Shown piece by piece: positions 22,033 through 29,715 of a DNA stretch of 46,681 nucleotides (within the stretch, counting starts at the first letter, position 1; each line of letters opens with the position of its first letter). The stretch comes from Flavonifractor sp. An112 (GTDB lineage: Bacteria > Bacillota > Clostridia > Oscillospirales > Oscillospiraceae). The DNA lies in the NCBI RefSeq assembly GCF_002161085.1, contig NZ_NFLU01000019.1, positions 1-46,681 of the forward strand. The letters are read 5' to 3'. A program made the position numbers and the translations under genes. A model generated the notes under the pieces. That model saw nothing but the letters and a program-made list of their open reading frames with translations. It searched no databases and had not been told where the DNA came from.

Positions 22033-22629
22033 TCAAGGTATAGACGTGGACGAATCAAAAAAGTTCCCCTGTTTTTTCAAATAGTTCCGCAGAGCCAGCC
22101 GGGCACGGGCAATGCGGGACTTCACCGTGCCCTCCTCCAGACCCAGCACCTGGGCGATCTCGCCGTAGGACAGCCCCTCCAGCTCCCGGAGGATGAGCAC
22201 CCGCCGGTGCTCCGCCGACAGGGTGGCAAGGCCCGCCCGCAAAGTCTCCCGCCGCTCCCGGCGTTCGGTCTCCACATGGGGGGAGAACCGCTCGTCGGGC
22301 AGTTCGGCCTGCCGGGCCTCCTCCTCATCGTCCAGGGAGATGGTCATGGACAGAGCGCTGCGCCGCTTCTCCCGGCGGAGAAAATCAATGCACACATTGC
22401 TGGTCAGCCGGTACAGCCAGGTGGCAAAGGAGCTGTCCCCCTGAAACTTGCCCAGCCCCTTCCAGGCGTTGAGAAAGGCCTCCTGACTCAGCTCCAGGGC
22501 ATCGTCCGGGTTGCCCGTCATCCGCAGGGCCAGATTGTAAATCCGTCCCTGATTCTGCTCCACCAGGGCGGCAAAGGACTCCTCGTCCCCCTGCCTGGCC
22601 CGCTGGACCAGCTCCCATTCCGCTTTCAT
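22033..22629 (-). CDS. ECF sigma factor, SigW/RpoE-like
   Basis: A 198-residue factor with a strong region 2 ('YNLALRMTGNPDDALELSQEAFLNAWKGLGKF', in parts) and region 4 ('LRELEGLSYGEIAQVLGLEEGTVKSRIARARLALRNYL', in parts), closest to the SigW/RpoE group. AAGGGGGTGGGAAAGG precedes the ATG. It sits 39 bases downstream of dusB, so read-through from dusB and an internal promoter are both possible. Confidence 0.92.
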   Translation of the reverse strand: MKAEWELVQRARQGDEESFAALVEQNQGRIYNLALRMTGNPDDALELSQEAFLNAWKGLGKFQGDSSFATWLYRLTSNVCIDFLRREKRRSALSMTISLDDEEEARQAELPDERFSPHVETERRERRETLRAGLATLSAEHRRVLILRELEGLSYGEIAQVLGLEEGTVKSRIARARLALRNYLKKQGNFFDSSTSIP

Positions 22630-22668
22630 GCCTTTCCCACCCCCTTGTCTGTCTTGTACCCGCCGCCG

Positions 22669-23655
22669 TTACCGGTCCGGCTCGTCTTTCAAATCCCGTT
22701 TGATGCCCGCTGTCACCTTGTAGATATCCTCCAGGGTGGACACATGGCTGATCTGCTCCTTATAGTATCCGGCGTGGGGCACCCCCTTCAGGTACCAGGC
22801 GTAGTGCTTCCGGGCCTCCAGGCAGGCAATGTGTTCCCCCTTCTGAGCCGCCGACAGCTCAAACTGCCGCACCGCCGTGTCGCACCGCTGGGCCAGCGGG
22901 GGCAGGGGCGGGATCTCCTCCCCCGCCAGAGCCGCCTGGGCCCGCTGGAACAGCCAGGGATTGCCGAAGCAGCCCCGGCCGATCATGGCCATATCCGCCC
23001 CGGTGTACTTGAGGATGCGTACCGCGTCCTTGGGCTCAAATACATCGCCGTTGGCGATCACCGGAATGGAAACCGTCTCTTTTACCGCCCGGATGTAGTC
23101 CCAGTTGGCGGTGCCGGAGTACATCTGGGTGCGGGTGCGGCCGTGGACCGCCACGGCAGCCACTCCGGCCTCCTCCATGGCTTTGGCAAACTCCACACAG
23201 TTGATGGAGCCCTTGTCCCAGCCCAGACGGAACTTCACCGTCACCGGCCTGCCGCCAGCCCCCCGGATCACCGCCTCGGCCACCTTGACCGCCAGCTCCG
23301 GGTTCTTCATCAGGCCGGAGCCGTCGCCGGAATTGGCCACCTTGGGCACCGGGCAGCCCATATTGATGTCGATGATATCGGCACCGGAGCGCTCCGCAGC
23401 TATGCCCGCCGCCTGCTCCATACAGGCCGGGTCGCTGCCGAAGATCTGCACCGCCGCCGGGTGTTCCCCCTCCCCCAGCTGAAGGAGCGGAACCGACTTT
23501 TTGTCCTGATAGCACAGGGCCTTGGCGCTCACCATCTCCGTAATGGTATAGCCCGCCCCCAGTTCCCGGCAGATGGTCCGGAAGGCCAGGTCTGTCACTC
23601 CCGCCATAGGAGCCAGCGCCAGAGCCGAATTTATCGTGATATTGCCAATTTTCAC
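22669..23655 (-). CDS. dusB: tRNA-dihydrouridine synthase
   Basis: A 328-residue flavoenzyme that reduces specific uridines in the tRNA D-loop with NADPH. The TIM-barrel start 'LALAPMAGVTDLAFR' binds FMN. The catalytic Cys101 lies in 'DINMGCPVPKV', and 'NGDVFEPKDAVRILKYTGADMAMIGRGCFGNPW' (in parts) forms the phosphate-binding end. Length and motifs fit the DusB group of Firmicutes. The start is GTG at 23655 after a GGGGGAC site. Confidence 0.95.
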   Translation of the reverse strand: MKIGNITINSALALAPMAGVTDLAFRTICRELGAGYTITEMVSAKALCYQDKKSVPLLQLGEGEHPAAVQIFGSDPACMEQAAGIAAERSGADIIDINMGCPVPKVANSGDGSGLMKNPELAVKVAEAVIRGAGGRPVTVKFRLGWDKGSINCVEFAKAMEEAGVAAVAVHGRTRTQMYSGTANWDYIRAVKETVSIPVIANGDVFEPKDAVRILKYTGADMAMIGRGCFGNPWLFQRAQAALAGEEIPPLPPLAQRCDTAVRQFELSAAQKGEHIACLEARKHYAWYLKGVPHAGYYKEQISHVSTLEDIYKVTAGIKRDLKDEPDR

Positions 23656-23696
23656 AGTGTCCCCCGATGTGTTATAAATAGTAGCGTAACAAGCGT

Positions 23697-23725
23697 ATCA
23701 TACCACAGGACAGGACATCCGGCAA
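23697..23725 (-). promoter_or_regulatory. Promoter of dusB
   Basis: On the minus strand TTGCCG (23725-23720) and TATGAT (23702-23697) are 17 bases apart, and TGG before the -10 gives an extended -10. The leader is about 35 bases. Confidence 0.65.
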
Positions 23726-23788
23726 GGTTGTTTCCCCCCGTCCGGTATCTGCCGCTTGATTTTGATTAAAAACAAGGAGTGTTCCAAC

Positions 23789-23947
23789 ATGGATAAGTAC
23801 GTCTGCGATCTCTGCGGCTATATCTACGACCCCGCTGAGGGCGATCCCGATAACGGCGTGGCCCCCGGCACTGCCTGGGAGCAGGTTCCCGCTGACTGGG
23901 TGTGCCCCCTGTGCGGCGCCGGCAAGGACCAGTTCTCCAAGCAGTAA
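23789..23947 (+). CDS. Rubredoxin
   Basis: A 52-residue one-iron electron carrier. The four ligands Cys6, Cys9, Cys39 and Cys42 lie in YVCDLCGY and WVCPLCGA, with the usual aromatic core residues. ATG 23789 follows AAGGAG; an upstream ATG at 23756 is out of line with the family length. It is a single gene with its own terminator. Typical partners in anaerobes are oxygen or peroxide reductases; none is adjacent. Confidence 0.97.
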   Translation: MDKYVCDLCGYIYDPAEGDPDNGVAPGTAWEQVPADWVCPLCGAGKDQFSKQ

Positions 23948-23966
23948 GCTTTTCCCCCACCGCATT

Positions 23967-24012
23967 CCGCCTGTCTGACGGTTGTTCCGTCGGACAGGCG
24001 GTTTTCTTTTTT
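23967..24012 (+). terminator. Intrinsic terminator of the rubredoxin gene
   Basis: CCGCCTGTCTGACGG pairs with 23987-24001 (one T-G wobble) around TTGTT, followed by TTTTCTTTTTT. Confidence 0.95.
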
Positions 24013-24262
24013 GCATCAATTCCACTCCAAAATTTCATGTACAAAAGCGTTCCTCTTTTCTGTCAAATGATTCTCGTTTGGTTTTCCCCGGTTATTTTGT
24101 AAATTTTATTTTCTATATTCCAAAAAGTAATCGTCCACCCTGCTATTATGCTATATATTTCTTTCGTCCGTTCCCCGGCTCTGCATGATTGATGTATGCT
24201 TTTTTCATTTTCTGCTACTCCTCGCATCTGATTTCAGGCGGCTGGAATTCTGCTTCTCCCCA
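24013..24262. other. AT-rich intergenic stretch, nothing recognised
   Basis: This 250-base spacer is markedly more AT-rich than its surroundings. It has no supported gene, no strong hairpin and no recognised riboswitch. It leads into the kamB promoter and may simply insulate it. Confidence 0.5.
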
Positions 24263-24292
24263 TTGACAGAACCGATGGGGGCCTCTTATAAT
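24263..24292 (+). promoter_or_regulatory. Sigma-A promoter of kamB-kamC
   Basis: A perfect TTGACA (24263-24268) and perfect TATAAT (24287-24292) are 18 bases apart. Transcription would start near 24299, leaving a leader of about 48 bases to the TTG start at 24347, too short for a riboswitch. Confidence 0.88.
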
Positions 24293-24346
24293 GGCCTCGA
24301 CGAACTCAAAAATGACCCAATTTTCCTATGGAAGGGAGGCCCTATT

Positions 24347-25363
24347 TTGGAACATCTGTTAGCGCCGCTGGTGGGGGATGCCTCCCCCGTGACCGTGATC
24401 GGCCTGTGCAAGAACGCGGGCAAGACCACCGCCATGCGCCGCCTGATGGCCGAGTTGGGGGACGAGCGGCTGGCCCTCACCTCGGTGGGCCGGGACGGAG
24501 AGCGCACCGACCTGGTCACCGGGACCGAGAAGCCCGATCTGTACCTGAAAGCCGGCGATCTGTTCGCCACCGCCCGGGGCATGATCACGCTGTGCGACGC
24601 CACCCTGGAGGTGGTGGACCTGACCGACGTGATGACCCCCCTGGGACCGGTGGCTATTTTCCGCACTCTGTCTGACGGCTATGTGCAGCTGGCCGGTCCC
24701 TCTGCCGCCGGACAGCTGCGCCCCCTCACCGCTCGCTTCATGGAATTGGGGGCCCAGCGGGTCCTCATCGACGGGGCCGCCGGACGGAAGTCTCTGGCTG
24801 GCGCCGGTGTGGAGGGCGTGGCCCTGCTGTGTACCGGCGCCTCTCTGGACCGGGATATGGACCTGGTGGTATCGGAGACCGCCCACACCTGCTGGCTCTT
24901 TGACCGGAAAGTACCGGAGCACGCCGGCCTGCGTTCCGCCCTGGAGGGCGTGGAGGACCGCTTCGCCCTGTTCGAGCTGGACGGCACCCCTCTGGAGCTG
25001 CCCCTGGACGAAGGCGGCAGCCCCAAGTGGAACAAGCTGCCTCGCCGCCCCCTGGCGGTGTGGGCGTCGGGAGGGGTTACCGACCCCCTGCTCAAAACCC
25101 TGGCCCGCCGGGGCGCTCCCACTACCCTGGTCACTCAGGACGCCACCCACCTGCTGGCAGGCCGGGCCGCCCTGGAGCTGTTCCAGCGCAACGGCGGCCA
25201 ACTGGCTGTCCGCTGGGAGCTGACCATCGCCGCTGTGGCGGCCAACCCCTGGTCTGCCTACGGCTGGCACTTTGAACCGGATAAATTCATCTCCGCCCTG
25301 CGGCAGGCCATCCACCTGCCGGTGGTCAACGTGAAGGAGGATCATGATGGAACTGACGCATGA
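24347..25363 (+). CDS. kamB: Lysine 5,6-aminomutase reactivase subunit KamB
   Basis: A 338-residue protein with an N-terminal P-loop (GLCKNAGKTT, about 19-28) and the layout of KamB, partner of the MutS-like KamC. Together they are believed to restore lysine 5,6-aminomutase after its adenosylcobalamin is damaged. The start is assigned to TTG 24347: GGAAGGGAGG lies eight bases upstream, and a consensus promoter at 24263-24292 would place any upstream start outside the transcript. The family assignment also rests on kamC overlapping its end and the kam operon following directly. Confidence 0.83.
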   Translation: MEHLLAPLVGDASPVTVIGLCKNAGKTTAMRRLMAELGDERLALTSVGRDGERTDLVTGTEKPDLYLKAGDLFATARGMITLCDATLEVVDLTDVMTPLGPVAIFRTLSDGYVQLAGPSAAGQLRPLTARFMELGAQRVLIDGAAGRKSLAGAGVEGVALLCTGASLDRDMDLVVSETAHTCWLFDRKVPEHAGLRSALEGVEDRFALFELDGTPLELPLDEGGSPKWNKLPRRPLAVWASGGVTDPLLKTLARRGAPTTLVTQDATHLLAGRAALELFQRNGGQLAVRWELTIAAVAANPWSAYGWHFEPDKFISALRQAIHLPVVNVKEDHDGTDA

Positions 25364-26843
25364 ACTGCGGGAAAACGCAGGGTTTCAGTGGGTACTGAAC
25401 CGGCTGAGTCCCATGTCGCCGTTCGGCAAGGCGGCCGCCCGCTCCCTGCGGTGGTACGGCCCCGGAGAGGAGGCCGCCCTGGAGGAGGAGCTGGACAATG
25501 TGGCTCTGGCCATGGAGCTTTGGAACGCAGGCACCACCGCCCCTCAGACCGAGGGCTGCGGCTGCGGCCCGGTGCGGCTCACCGAGGCCGAGCGCAAGGA
25601 CGCCGCCGCCGCTCTGCGGGGTGTCACCCGCTGCCTGCCCCTGTTTCACGACATCCGGGGCTCCTTCGACCGGGACCCCGGCGCCCCCTTCGATCTGGTG
25701 GAGCTCTTTGAGATCAAGCATTTCCTGGTCACCCTGGAGCAGCTGGTCCAGGCCTATGCCGCTCTGCCCCCCATGGCCGGGCTGTCCTTCCCCTCCCTGG
25801 CTGACGCCCTGGAGCTGATGGACCCGGAGGGCCGCCGTCTGCCCACCTTCTCCGTTGTCAATTCCTACCACAACGACCTGGCACCCCTGCGCGCGGAGAA
25901 GGCCAAGCTGGAGAAGGCCATCCGCATGACCATGGAGGACAAGCGGGGCCCCCTGATGGAAAAGCGCCGTGTCCTGGCGGTGGAGGAGGATAAGCTGGAG
26001 CTGGAGGTCCGCCGGATGCTCACCGGCAAGCTGATGGCCTACAAGCAGGCCTTCCTGGACAACATGGAGACTCTGGGCCGTCTGGATCTCATCGTGGCCA
26101 AGGCCAAGCTGGCTCTGCGGTACAACTGCGTGCGGCCCGCCCTCAGCGCCGATAAATCCATCACCCTCCGGGGGGTGCGCCATCCCCAGGTGGAGGAGGA
26201 TCTGGCTGAGCGGGGCGAACAGTTTACCCTGCTGGATCTGGACCTGAAGCCGGGCTGCACCGTCATCACCGGCGCCAACATGGGCGGCAAGACCGTGTCT
26301 CTCCGCTCCACCGTGCTCTCCCTGCTTCTGTGCCAGTGCGGCTTCTTCGTCTTTGCCCAGTCCGCCGCCCTTCCCCTGTTCCACCGGGTGGAGCTCATCC
26401 TGGCCGACAGCGGCCCCGGCGCCGGCGGCCTGTCCTCCTTCGGCAAGGAAGTCCATCTGCTGGACAAGCTGCTGCGAGAGACCCACGGCCAGTTCTTCTT
26501 CGTGGCTCTGGACGAATTCGCCCGGGGCACCAACCCCCAGGAGGGCGCAGCCCTGGCCCGTGCTCTGGTGCGTCACCTGAGCAGTCTGGACTGCGTGGCC
26601 CTCATGACCACCCACTACGACGGGGTGTCCGACGTGGCCGCCGCCCACTACCAGGTGGCCGGTCTGGTGCGGGACATCCAGGGCGACGAGGGGGACGATC
26701 CCCGCAAGCGGATCGCCCGCCGGATGGACTACCGGCTCCTTCCCGCCCCTCCCGGAGCCCCCTGTCCCCGGGACGCCCTCCGGGTGTGCCGACTGCTCAA
26801 ACTGGACGATACCCTCATGGAACTCTTCCAGGCCGACCTGTAA
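25344..26843 (+). CDS. kamC: Lysine 5,6-aminomutase reactivase ATPase KamC (MutS-like)
   Basis: A 499-residue protein resembling the core and ATPase domains of MutS without the mismatch-binding domain. Walker A is GANMGGKT (310-317), the signature region 'ADSGPGAGGLSSFGKEV' follows, and Walker B is VALDEF (387-392) with 'ARGTNPQEG' and a His switch in 'MTTHYD'. This matches KamC rather than a DNA repair MutS. It overlaps kamB by 20 bases. ATG 25344 and ATG 25347 are both possible; the second is better spaced from GGAGG. Confidence 0.88.
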   Translation: MMELTHELRENAGFQWVLNRLSPMSPFGKAAARSLRWYGPGEEAALEEELDNVALAMELWNAGTTAPQTEGCGCGPVRLTEAERKDAAAALRGVTRCLPLFHDIRGSFDRDPGAPFDLVELFEIKHFLVTLEQLVQAYAALPPMAGLSFPSLADALELMDPEGRRLPTFSVVNSYHNDLAPLRAEKAKLEKAIRMTMEDKRGPLMEKRRVLAVEEDKLELEVRRMLTGKLMAYKQAFLDNMETLGRLDLIVAKAKLALRYNCVRPALSADKSITLRGVRHPQVEEDLAERGEQFTLLDLDLKPGCTVITGANMGGKTVSLRSTVLSLLLCQCGFFVFAQSAALPLFHRVELILADSGPGAGGLSSFGKEVHLLDKLLRETHGQFFFVALDEFARGTNPQEGAALARALVRHLSSLDCVALMTTHYDGVSDVAAAHYQVAGLVRDIQGDEGDDPRKRIARRMDYRLLPAPPGAPCPRDALRVCRLLKLDDTLMELFQADL

Positions 26844-26853
26844 ATTTTCCCTG

Positions 26854-26890
26854 CTCCGGCAGGCGGTTCACGCCGCCTGCCGGAGTTTTT
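26854..26890 (+). terminator. Intrinsic terminator after kamC
   Basis: CTCCGGCAGGCGG (26854-26866) pairs exactly with 26873-26885 around six bases and is followed by TTTTT. It separates kamBC from the riboswitch-controlled operon. Confidence 0.95.
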
Positions 26891-26995
26891 GCCCTTCCAG
26901 TTCTGGTTACCATTTGGTAAGCACTATCCCGCTGTAGCGTACAAAAGTCTACAGAACAGAGAAAAATTTTGTGAGCCTAATTTTTCAAAAAATAG

Positions 26996-27024
26996 TTGAC
27001 AAACAAAAACGGCTGGGTTATAGT
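26996..27024 (+). promoter_or_regulatory. Sigma-A promoter of the lysine-fermentation operon
   Basis: TTGACA (26996-27001) and TATAGT (27019-27024) are 17 bases apart. Transcription would start near 27031, just before the riboswitch, leaving a leader of more than 300 bases before kce. Confidence 0.88.
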
Positions 27025-27049
27025 GTTTTTGTCAAAAGTAAATAACACG

Positions 27050-27205
27050 CATGGATAGAGGCGCGGAGCGCAAGGTAGCAGAGCAATGATAAGGGCAGGC
27101 GAGCCCGATGTACTCTGTGAATGTCCGCTCCGCCGAAGGGGGACGTGAATCGTACAGCCCTCCCCCTGAGCCGTGGGCCCAGTGCTTACGGATTGTCATG
27201 AGTCA
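27050..27205 (+). ncRNA. Lysine riboswitch (L box)
   Basis: The conserved lysine-riboswitch blocks occur in order: ATAGAGGCGCG (27054-27064); GCGGAGCG (27063-27070) pairing exactly with CGCTCCGC (27126-27133) as P2; GCCGAAG (27132-27138); a P4 stem AGGGGG/CCCCCT (27137-27142 with 27162-27167); then GAGCCGTGGGC and a P5 stem GTGGGC/GCTTAC, and a closing TTGTCATGAGTC like the 3' strand of P1. The order matches the B. subtilis lysC element. It lies between a promoter and a terminator ahead of lysine-degradation genes, so lysine-induced expression is inferred. Exact ends and folding were judged by eye. Confidence 0.87.
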
Positions 27206-27280
27206 CATGAAGCGCTATTTGTGTCTGAACGAGAGTCTCCCCTCCCGCGGACATGAGTAGTGTTTTTTTGTTCATGAAGC

Positions 27281-27332
27281 GCTATCTCGCCGGAGGAATG
27301 GATCTCCTACCGGCGAGGTAGCTTTATTTTTT
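27281..27332 (+). terminator. Terminator of the riboswitch expression platform
   Basis: GCTATCTCGCCGG (27281-27293) pairs with 27310-27322, extended inward by AGGA/TCCT, and is followed by TTTATTTTTT. The kce ribosome site GAGGAGG begins two bases later. As the only strong terminator between the aptamer and the coding region, it is the likely point of control. Confidence 0.88.
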
Positions 27333-27346
27333 CGAGGAGGCGTGTC

Positions 27347-28165
27347 ATGGAAAAGCTTATTATCACCGCGGCCATCTGCGGCGCAGAGGTCACCAAAGAG
27401 CACAATCCCGCTGTCCCCTACACCGTGGAGGAAATGGTCCGCGAGGCCAAGAGCGCCTTTGATGCAGGCGCCGCTGTTATCCACGTCCACGTCCGCGAGG
27501 ACGATGGTACCCCCACTCAGGACCGGGAGCGGTTCCGGGTGATCCTGGACGCCATCAAGGAGGCCTGCCCCGGCGTGATCCTGATCCCCTCCACCGGCGG
27601 CGCCACCGGCATGACTCCCGAGGAGCGGCTCCAGCCCACCGAGCTGTGCCCCGAGATGGCCACTCTGGACTGCGGCACCTGCAACTTCGGCGACGACATC
27701 TTCGTCAACGATATGCCCACCATGCGGGCCTTCGGCAAGCGCATGATCGAAAACAACATCAAGCCCGAGTATGAGTGCTTCGAGATCGGCCACCTGGACA
27801 CCATCGTGAACATGGCCCACAAGGGTCTGGTCCCCGGCGCTCCCATGCAGTTCAACTTCGTGCTGGGCGTATCCGGCTGCACCCCCGCCACCGTGGGCAA
27901 CCTGGACTACCTGGTGAAGCAGATCCCCGCCGGTTCCACCTGGACCGTCACCGGCATCGGCCGGGGCGCCTGGCCCATGGTTGCCGCCGGCATCGTGATG
28001 GGCGGCAACGTCCGCGTGGGCTTCGAGGACAACATCTACCTGGAGAAGGGCCACAAGGCCGCCTCCAACGGCGAGCTGGTCGCCAAGGTGGTCCGCCTGG
28101 CCAAGGAGCTGGGCCGCGAGATCGCCACTCCCGATGAGGCCCGGAAGATCCTGTCCCTAGCCTGA
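27347..28165 (+). CDS. kce: 3-keto-5-aminohexanoate cleavage enzyme
   Basis: A 272-residue TIM-barrel enzyme that converts 3-keto-5-aminohexanoate and acetyl-CoA to acetoacetate and 3-aminobutyryl-CoA. The zinc ligands His46 and His48 lie in 'VIHVHVRE' at the same positions as in characterised Kce, and a conserved Glu (about 227, 'GFEDN') is the third. 'STGG' at 82-85 and 'FEIGH' at 145-149 are also family features. GAGGAGG lies six bases before the ATG, directly after the riboswitch terminator. It is the first gene of kce-kdd-kamA-kamD-kamE. Confidence 0.95.
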   Translation: MEKLIITAAICGAEVTKEHNPAVPYTVEEMVREAKSAFDAGAAVIHVHVREDDGTPTQDRERFRVILDAIKEACPGVILIPSTGGATGMTPEERLQPTELCPEMATLDCGTCNFGDDIFVNDMPTMRAFGKRMIENNIKPEYECFEIGHLDTIVNMAHKGLVPGAPMQFNFVLGVSGCTPATVGNLDYLVKQIPAGSTWTVTGIGRGAWPMVAAGIVMGGNVRVGFEDNIYLEKGHKAASNGELVAKVVRLAKELGREIATPDEARKILSLA

Positions 28166-28185
28166 TCTCATTCCTTTGTTTTACT

Positions 28186-28215
28186 TATCTCCCCAACCAT
28201 ATATCTCCCCAACCA
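28186..28215 (+). repeat. Tandem 14-bp repeat in the kce-kdd spacer
   Basis: TATCTCCCCAACCA occurs at 28186-28199 and again at 28202-28215, a period of 16. It lies between kce and the ribosome site of kdd (CAGGAGG). No function is evident. Confidence 0.7.
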
Positions 28216-28244
28216 AACATTAAACGAAACAGGAGGAACTTTCT

Positions 28245-29285
28245 ATGCAGAAGAAAGGCAACAAGTACGGCACTCACCGCGTCATCGAGCCCAAGGGCCT
28301 GCTGACCCAGGCTGCCAAGAAGATCGACAACACCATGGAGTGCTACTCCAATGAGATCCTGTGCGACGTTTCCGCTCTGAACATTGACTCCGCTTCCTTC
28401 ACCCAGATCTATGAGGCCTGTGAGAAGGACCTGGCCAAGACTGAGCAGATGATCCTGGATATCGTCAATGAGCGCGGCAAGATGCAGAACCCCGTCACCG
28501 GTTCCGGCGGTATGTTCATCGGCACCGTCCGTGAGATCGGCGAGGACCTGCAGGGCAAGATCGACCTGAAGGTGGGCGACAAGATCGCTTCTCTGGTCTC
28601 CCTGTCCCTGACTCCCCTGAAGATCAACAAGATCAAGGCCATCCACCCCGAGATCGACCGCGTGGACGTGGATGCCCAGGCTATCCTGTTTGAGTCCGGC
28701 CTGTATGCCAAGCTGCCCGACGACATGAGCGAGGAGCTGGCTCTGGCTGCTCTGGACGTGGCCGGCGCTCCCGCCCAGACCGCTAAGCTGGTGAAGCCCG
28801 GTGACTCCGTGCTCATCCTGGGCGGCGCCGGCAAGGGCGGCATGATGTGCTGCTACGAGGCCATGAAGCGCGTTGGCCCCACCGGCAACGTGGTTGCCCT
28901 GGTCATCTGCCAGGAGGACGCCGACCTGCTGAAGAGCATGAACCTGTGCCACCACGCCATCGTTGGCTCCGCCACCAACCCCACCGAGGTGCTGGAGAAG
29001 TCCCTGGCCGTCAACAACGGCAAGGAGTACGATGTCTCCATCCTGATCGTGAACGTGCCCGCCTGCGAGATGGCCGCCATCCTGCCCGTCCATGACAACG
29101 GCGTGGTGTACTTCTTCTCCATGGCCACCGATTTCGCCAAGGCTGCTCTGGGCGCCGAGGGCTGCGGCAAGGACGTCACCATGATCGTCGGCAACGGCTA
29201 CACCAAGGACCACGCCGAGATCACTCTGTCCGAGCTGCGTGAGAATCCCCAGCTGAAGGCCTACTTCGAGAAGAAGTATCTGTAA
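28245..29285 (+). CDS. kdd: L-erythro-3,5-diaminohexanoate dehydrogenase
   Basis: A 346-residue NAD-dependent dehydrogenase that oxidises 3,5-diaminohexanoate to 3-keto-5-aminohexanoate with release of ammonia. The Rossmann motif 'VLILGGAGKGGMMCCYEAMKR' (in parts, around residue 190) and the upstream 'LVKPGD' resemble medium-chain dehydrogenases, but the N-terminus 'KKGNKYGTHRVIEPKGLLTQAA' is Kdd-specific. CAGGAGGAAC precedes the ATG. Its last 52 bases are repeated 204 bases downstream. Confidence 0.95.
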   Translation: MQKKGNKYGTHRVIEPKGLLTQAAKKIDNTMECYSNEILCDVSALNIDSASFTQIYEACEKDLAKTEQMILDIVNERGKMQNPVTGSGGMFIGTVREIGEDLQGKIDLKVGDKIASLVSLSLTPLKINKIKAIHPEIDRVDVDAQAILFESGLYAKLPDDMSEELALAALDVAGAPAQTAKLVKPGDSVLILGGAGKGGMMCCYEAMKRVGPTGNVVALVICQEDADLLKSMNLCHHAIVGSATNPTEVLEKSLAVNNGKEYDVSILIVNVPACEMAAILPVHDNGVVYFFSMATDFAKAALGAEGCGKDVTMIVGNGYTKDHAEITLSELRENPQLKAYFEKKYL

Positions 29286-29286
29286 G

Positions 29287-29438
29287 ATATTCTGAGCTGT
29301 CTGTGCAGCTCGGACGCCAGCGCCAGCTGGCCGCGCCTTTTGGCGCGCAGAACGCGCAGCGTTCCCGCAGGGGCAATTCAGTTGCCCCGAGGATGTCAAA
29401 TCACGGAGGCCCCGCGCGATGGAACATTGCGTGGGGCA
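29287..29438. repeat. Multi-hairpin element between two kdd tails
   Basis: This 152-base non-coding stretch contains GAGCTG/CAGCTC, GGGGCAA-TTCAG-TTGCCCC (29370-29388) and GCCCCGCGC/GCGTGGGGC (29409-29417 with 29429-29437). The GGGGCAA hairpin and its CGAG flank recur at 17160-17178 in the opposite orientation. There are no open frames of note. Confidence 0.65.
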
Positions 29439-29490
29439 CTGCGTGAGAATCCCCAGCTGAAGGCCTACTTCGAGAAGAAGTACCTGTAAG
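29439..29490 (+). repeat. Duplicate of the kdd 3' end
   Basis: This 52-base segment repeats 29235-29286, the last 16 codons of kdd plus its stop codon, with one difference (a silent TAT to TAC). It starts inside no ribosome site and lacks the rest of the gene. After it, 29491-29715 holds no recognised feature before kamA apart from the kamA ribosome site. Confidence 0.93.
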
Positions 29491-29715
29491 TTCCTGTTTT
29501 ACCGATTTCCAGATTATTTCCCATTTACTTTGTGACTTACCTGTCCCATCGACAGATGAGCTGATTGATGTGATCGTTCTGCGGCCGATGATTCCGGCCC
29601 CGGTCCCGCTGGAGAAACTCTCCTCCCCAACCCTTTCTCCCCCCGTTCCGGTTCCCGGTCCCTGACGCCTGTGAATGGCACATCCCCACACTGATTTAGA
29701 AAGGATGACCTTGTT

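Noticed and set aside
24185-24346. N-terminal extension of KamB from an ATG at 24185
   Set aside because: It would begin upstream of a consensus promoter and translate an AT-rich spacer; TTG 24347 has an ideal ribosome site.
26996-27024. Possible sigma-54 (-24/-12) control of the kam operon, because rpoN is nearby
   Set aside because: The upstream region has consensus sigma-A boxes at 17-base spacing, no convincing GG-N10-GC element, and no enhancer-binding protein is in the window.
28186-28215. Possible CRISPR-like array in the kce-kdd spacer
   Set aside because: Only two 14-base copies with two bases between them; no spacers of normal length. No CRISPR array was seen in the window.
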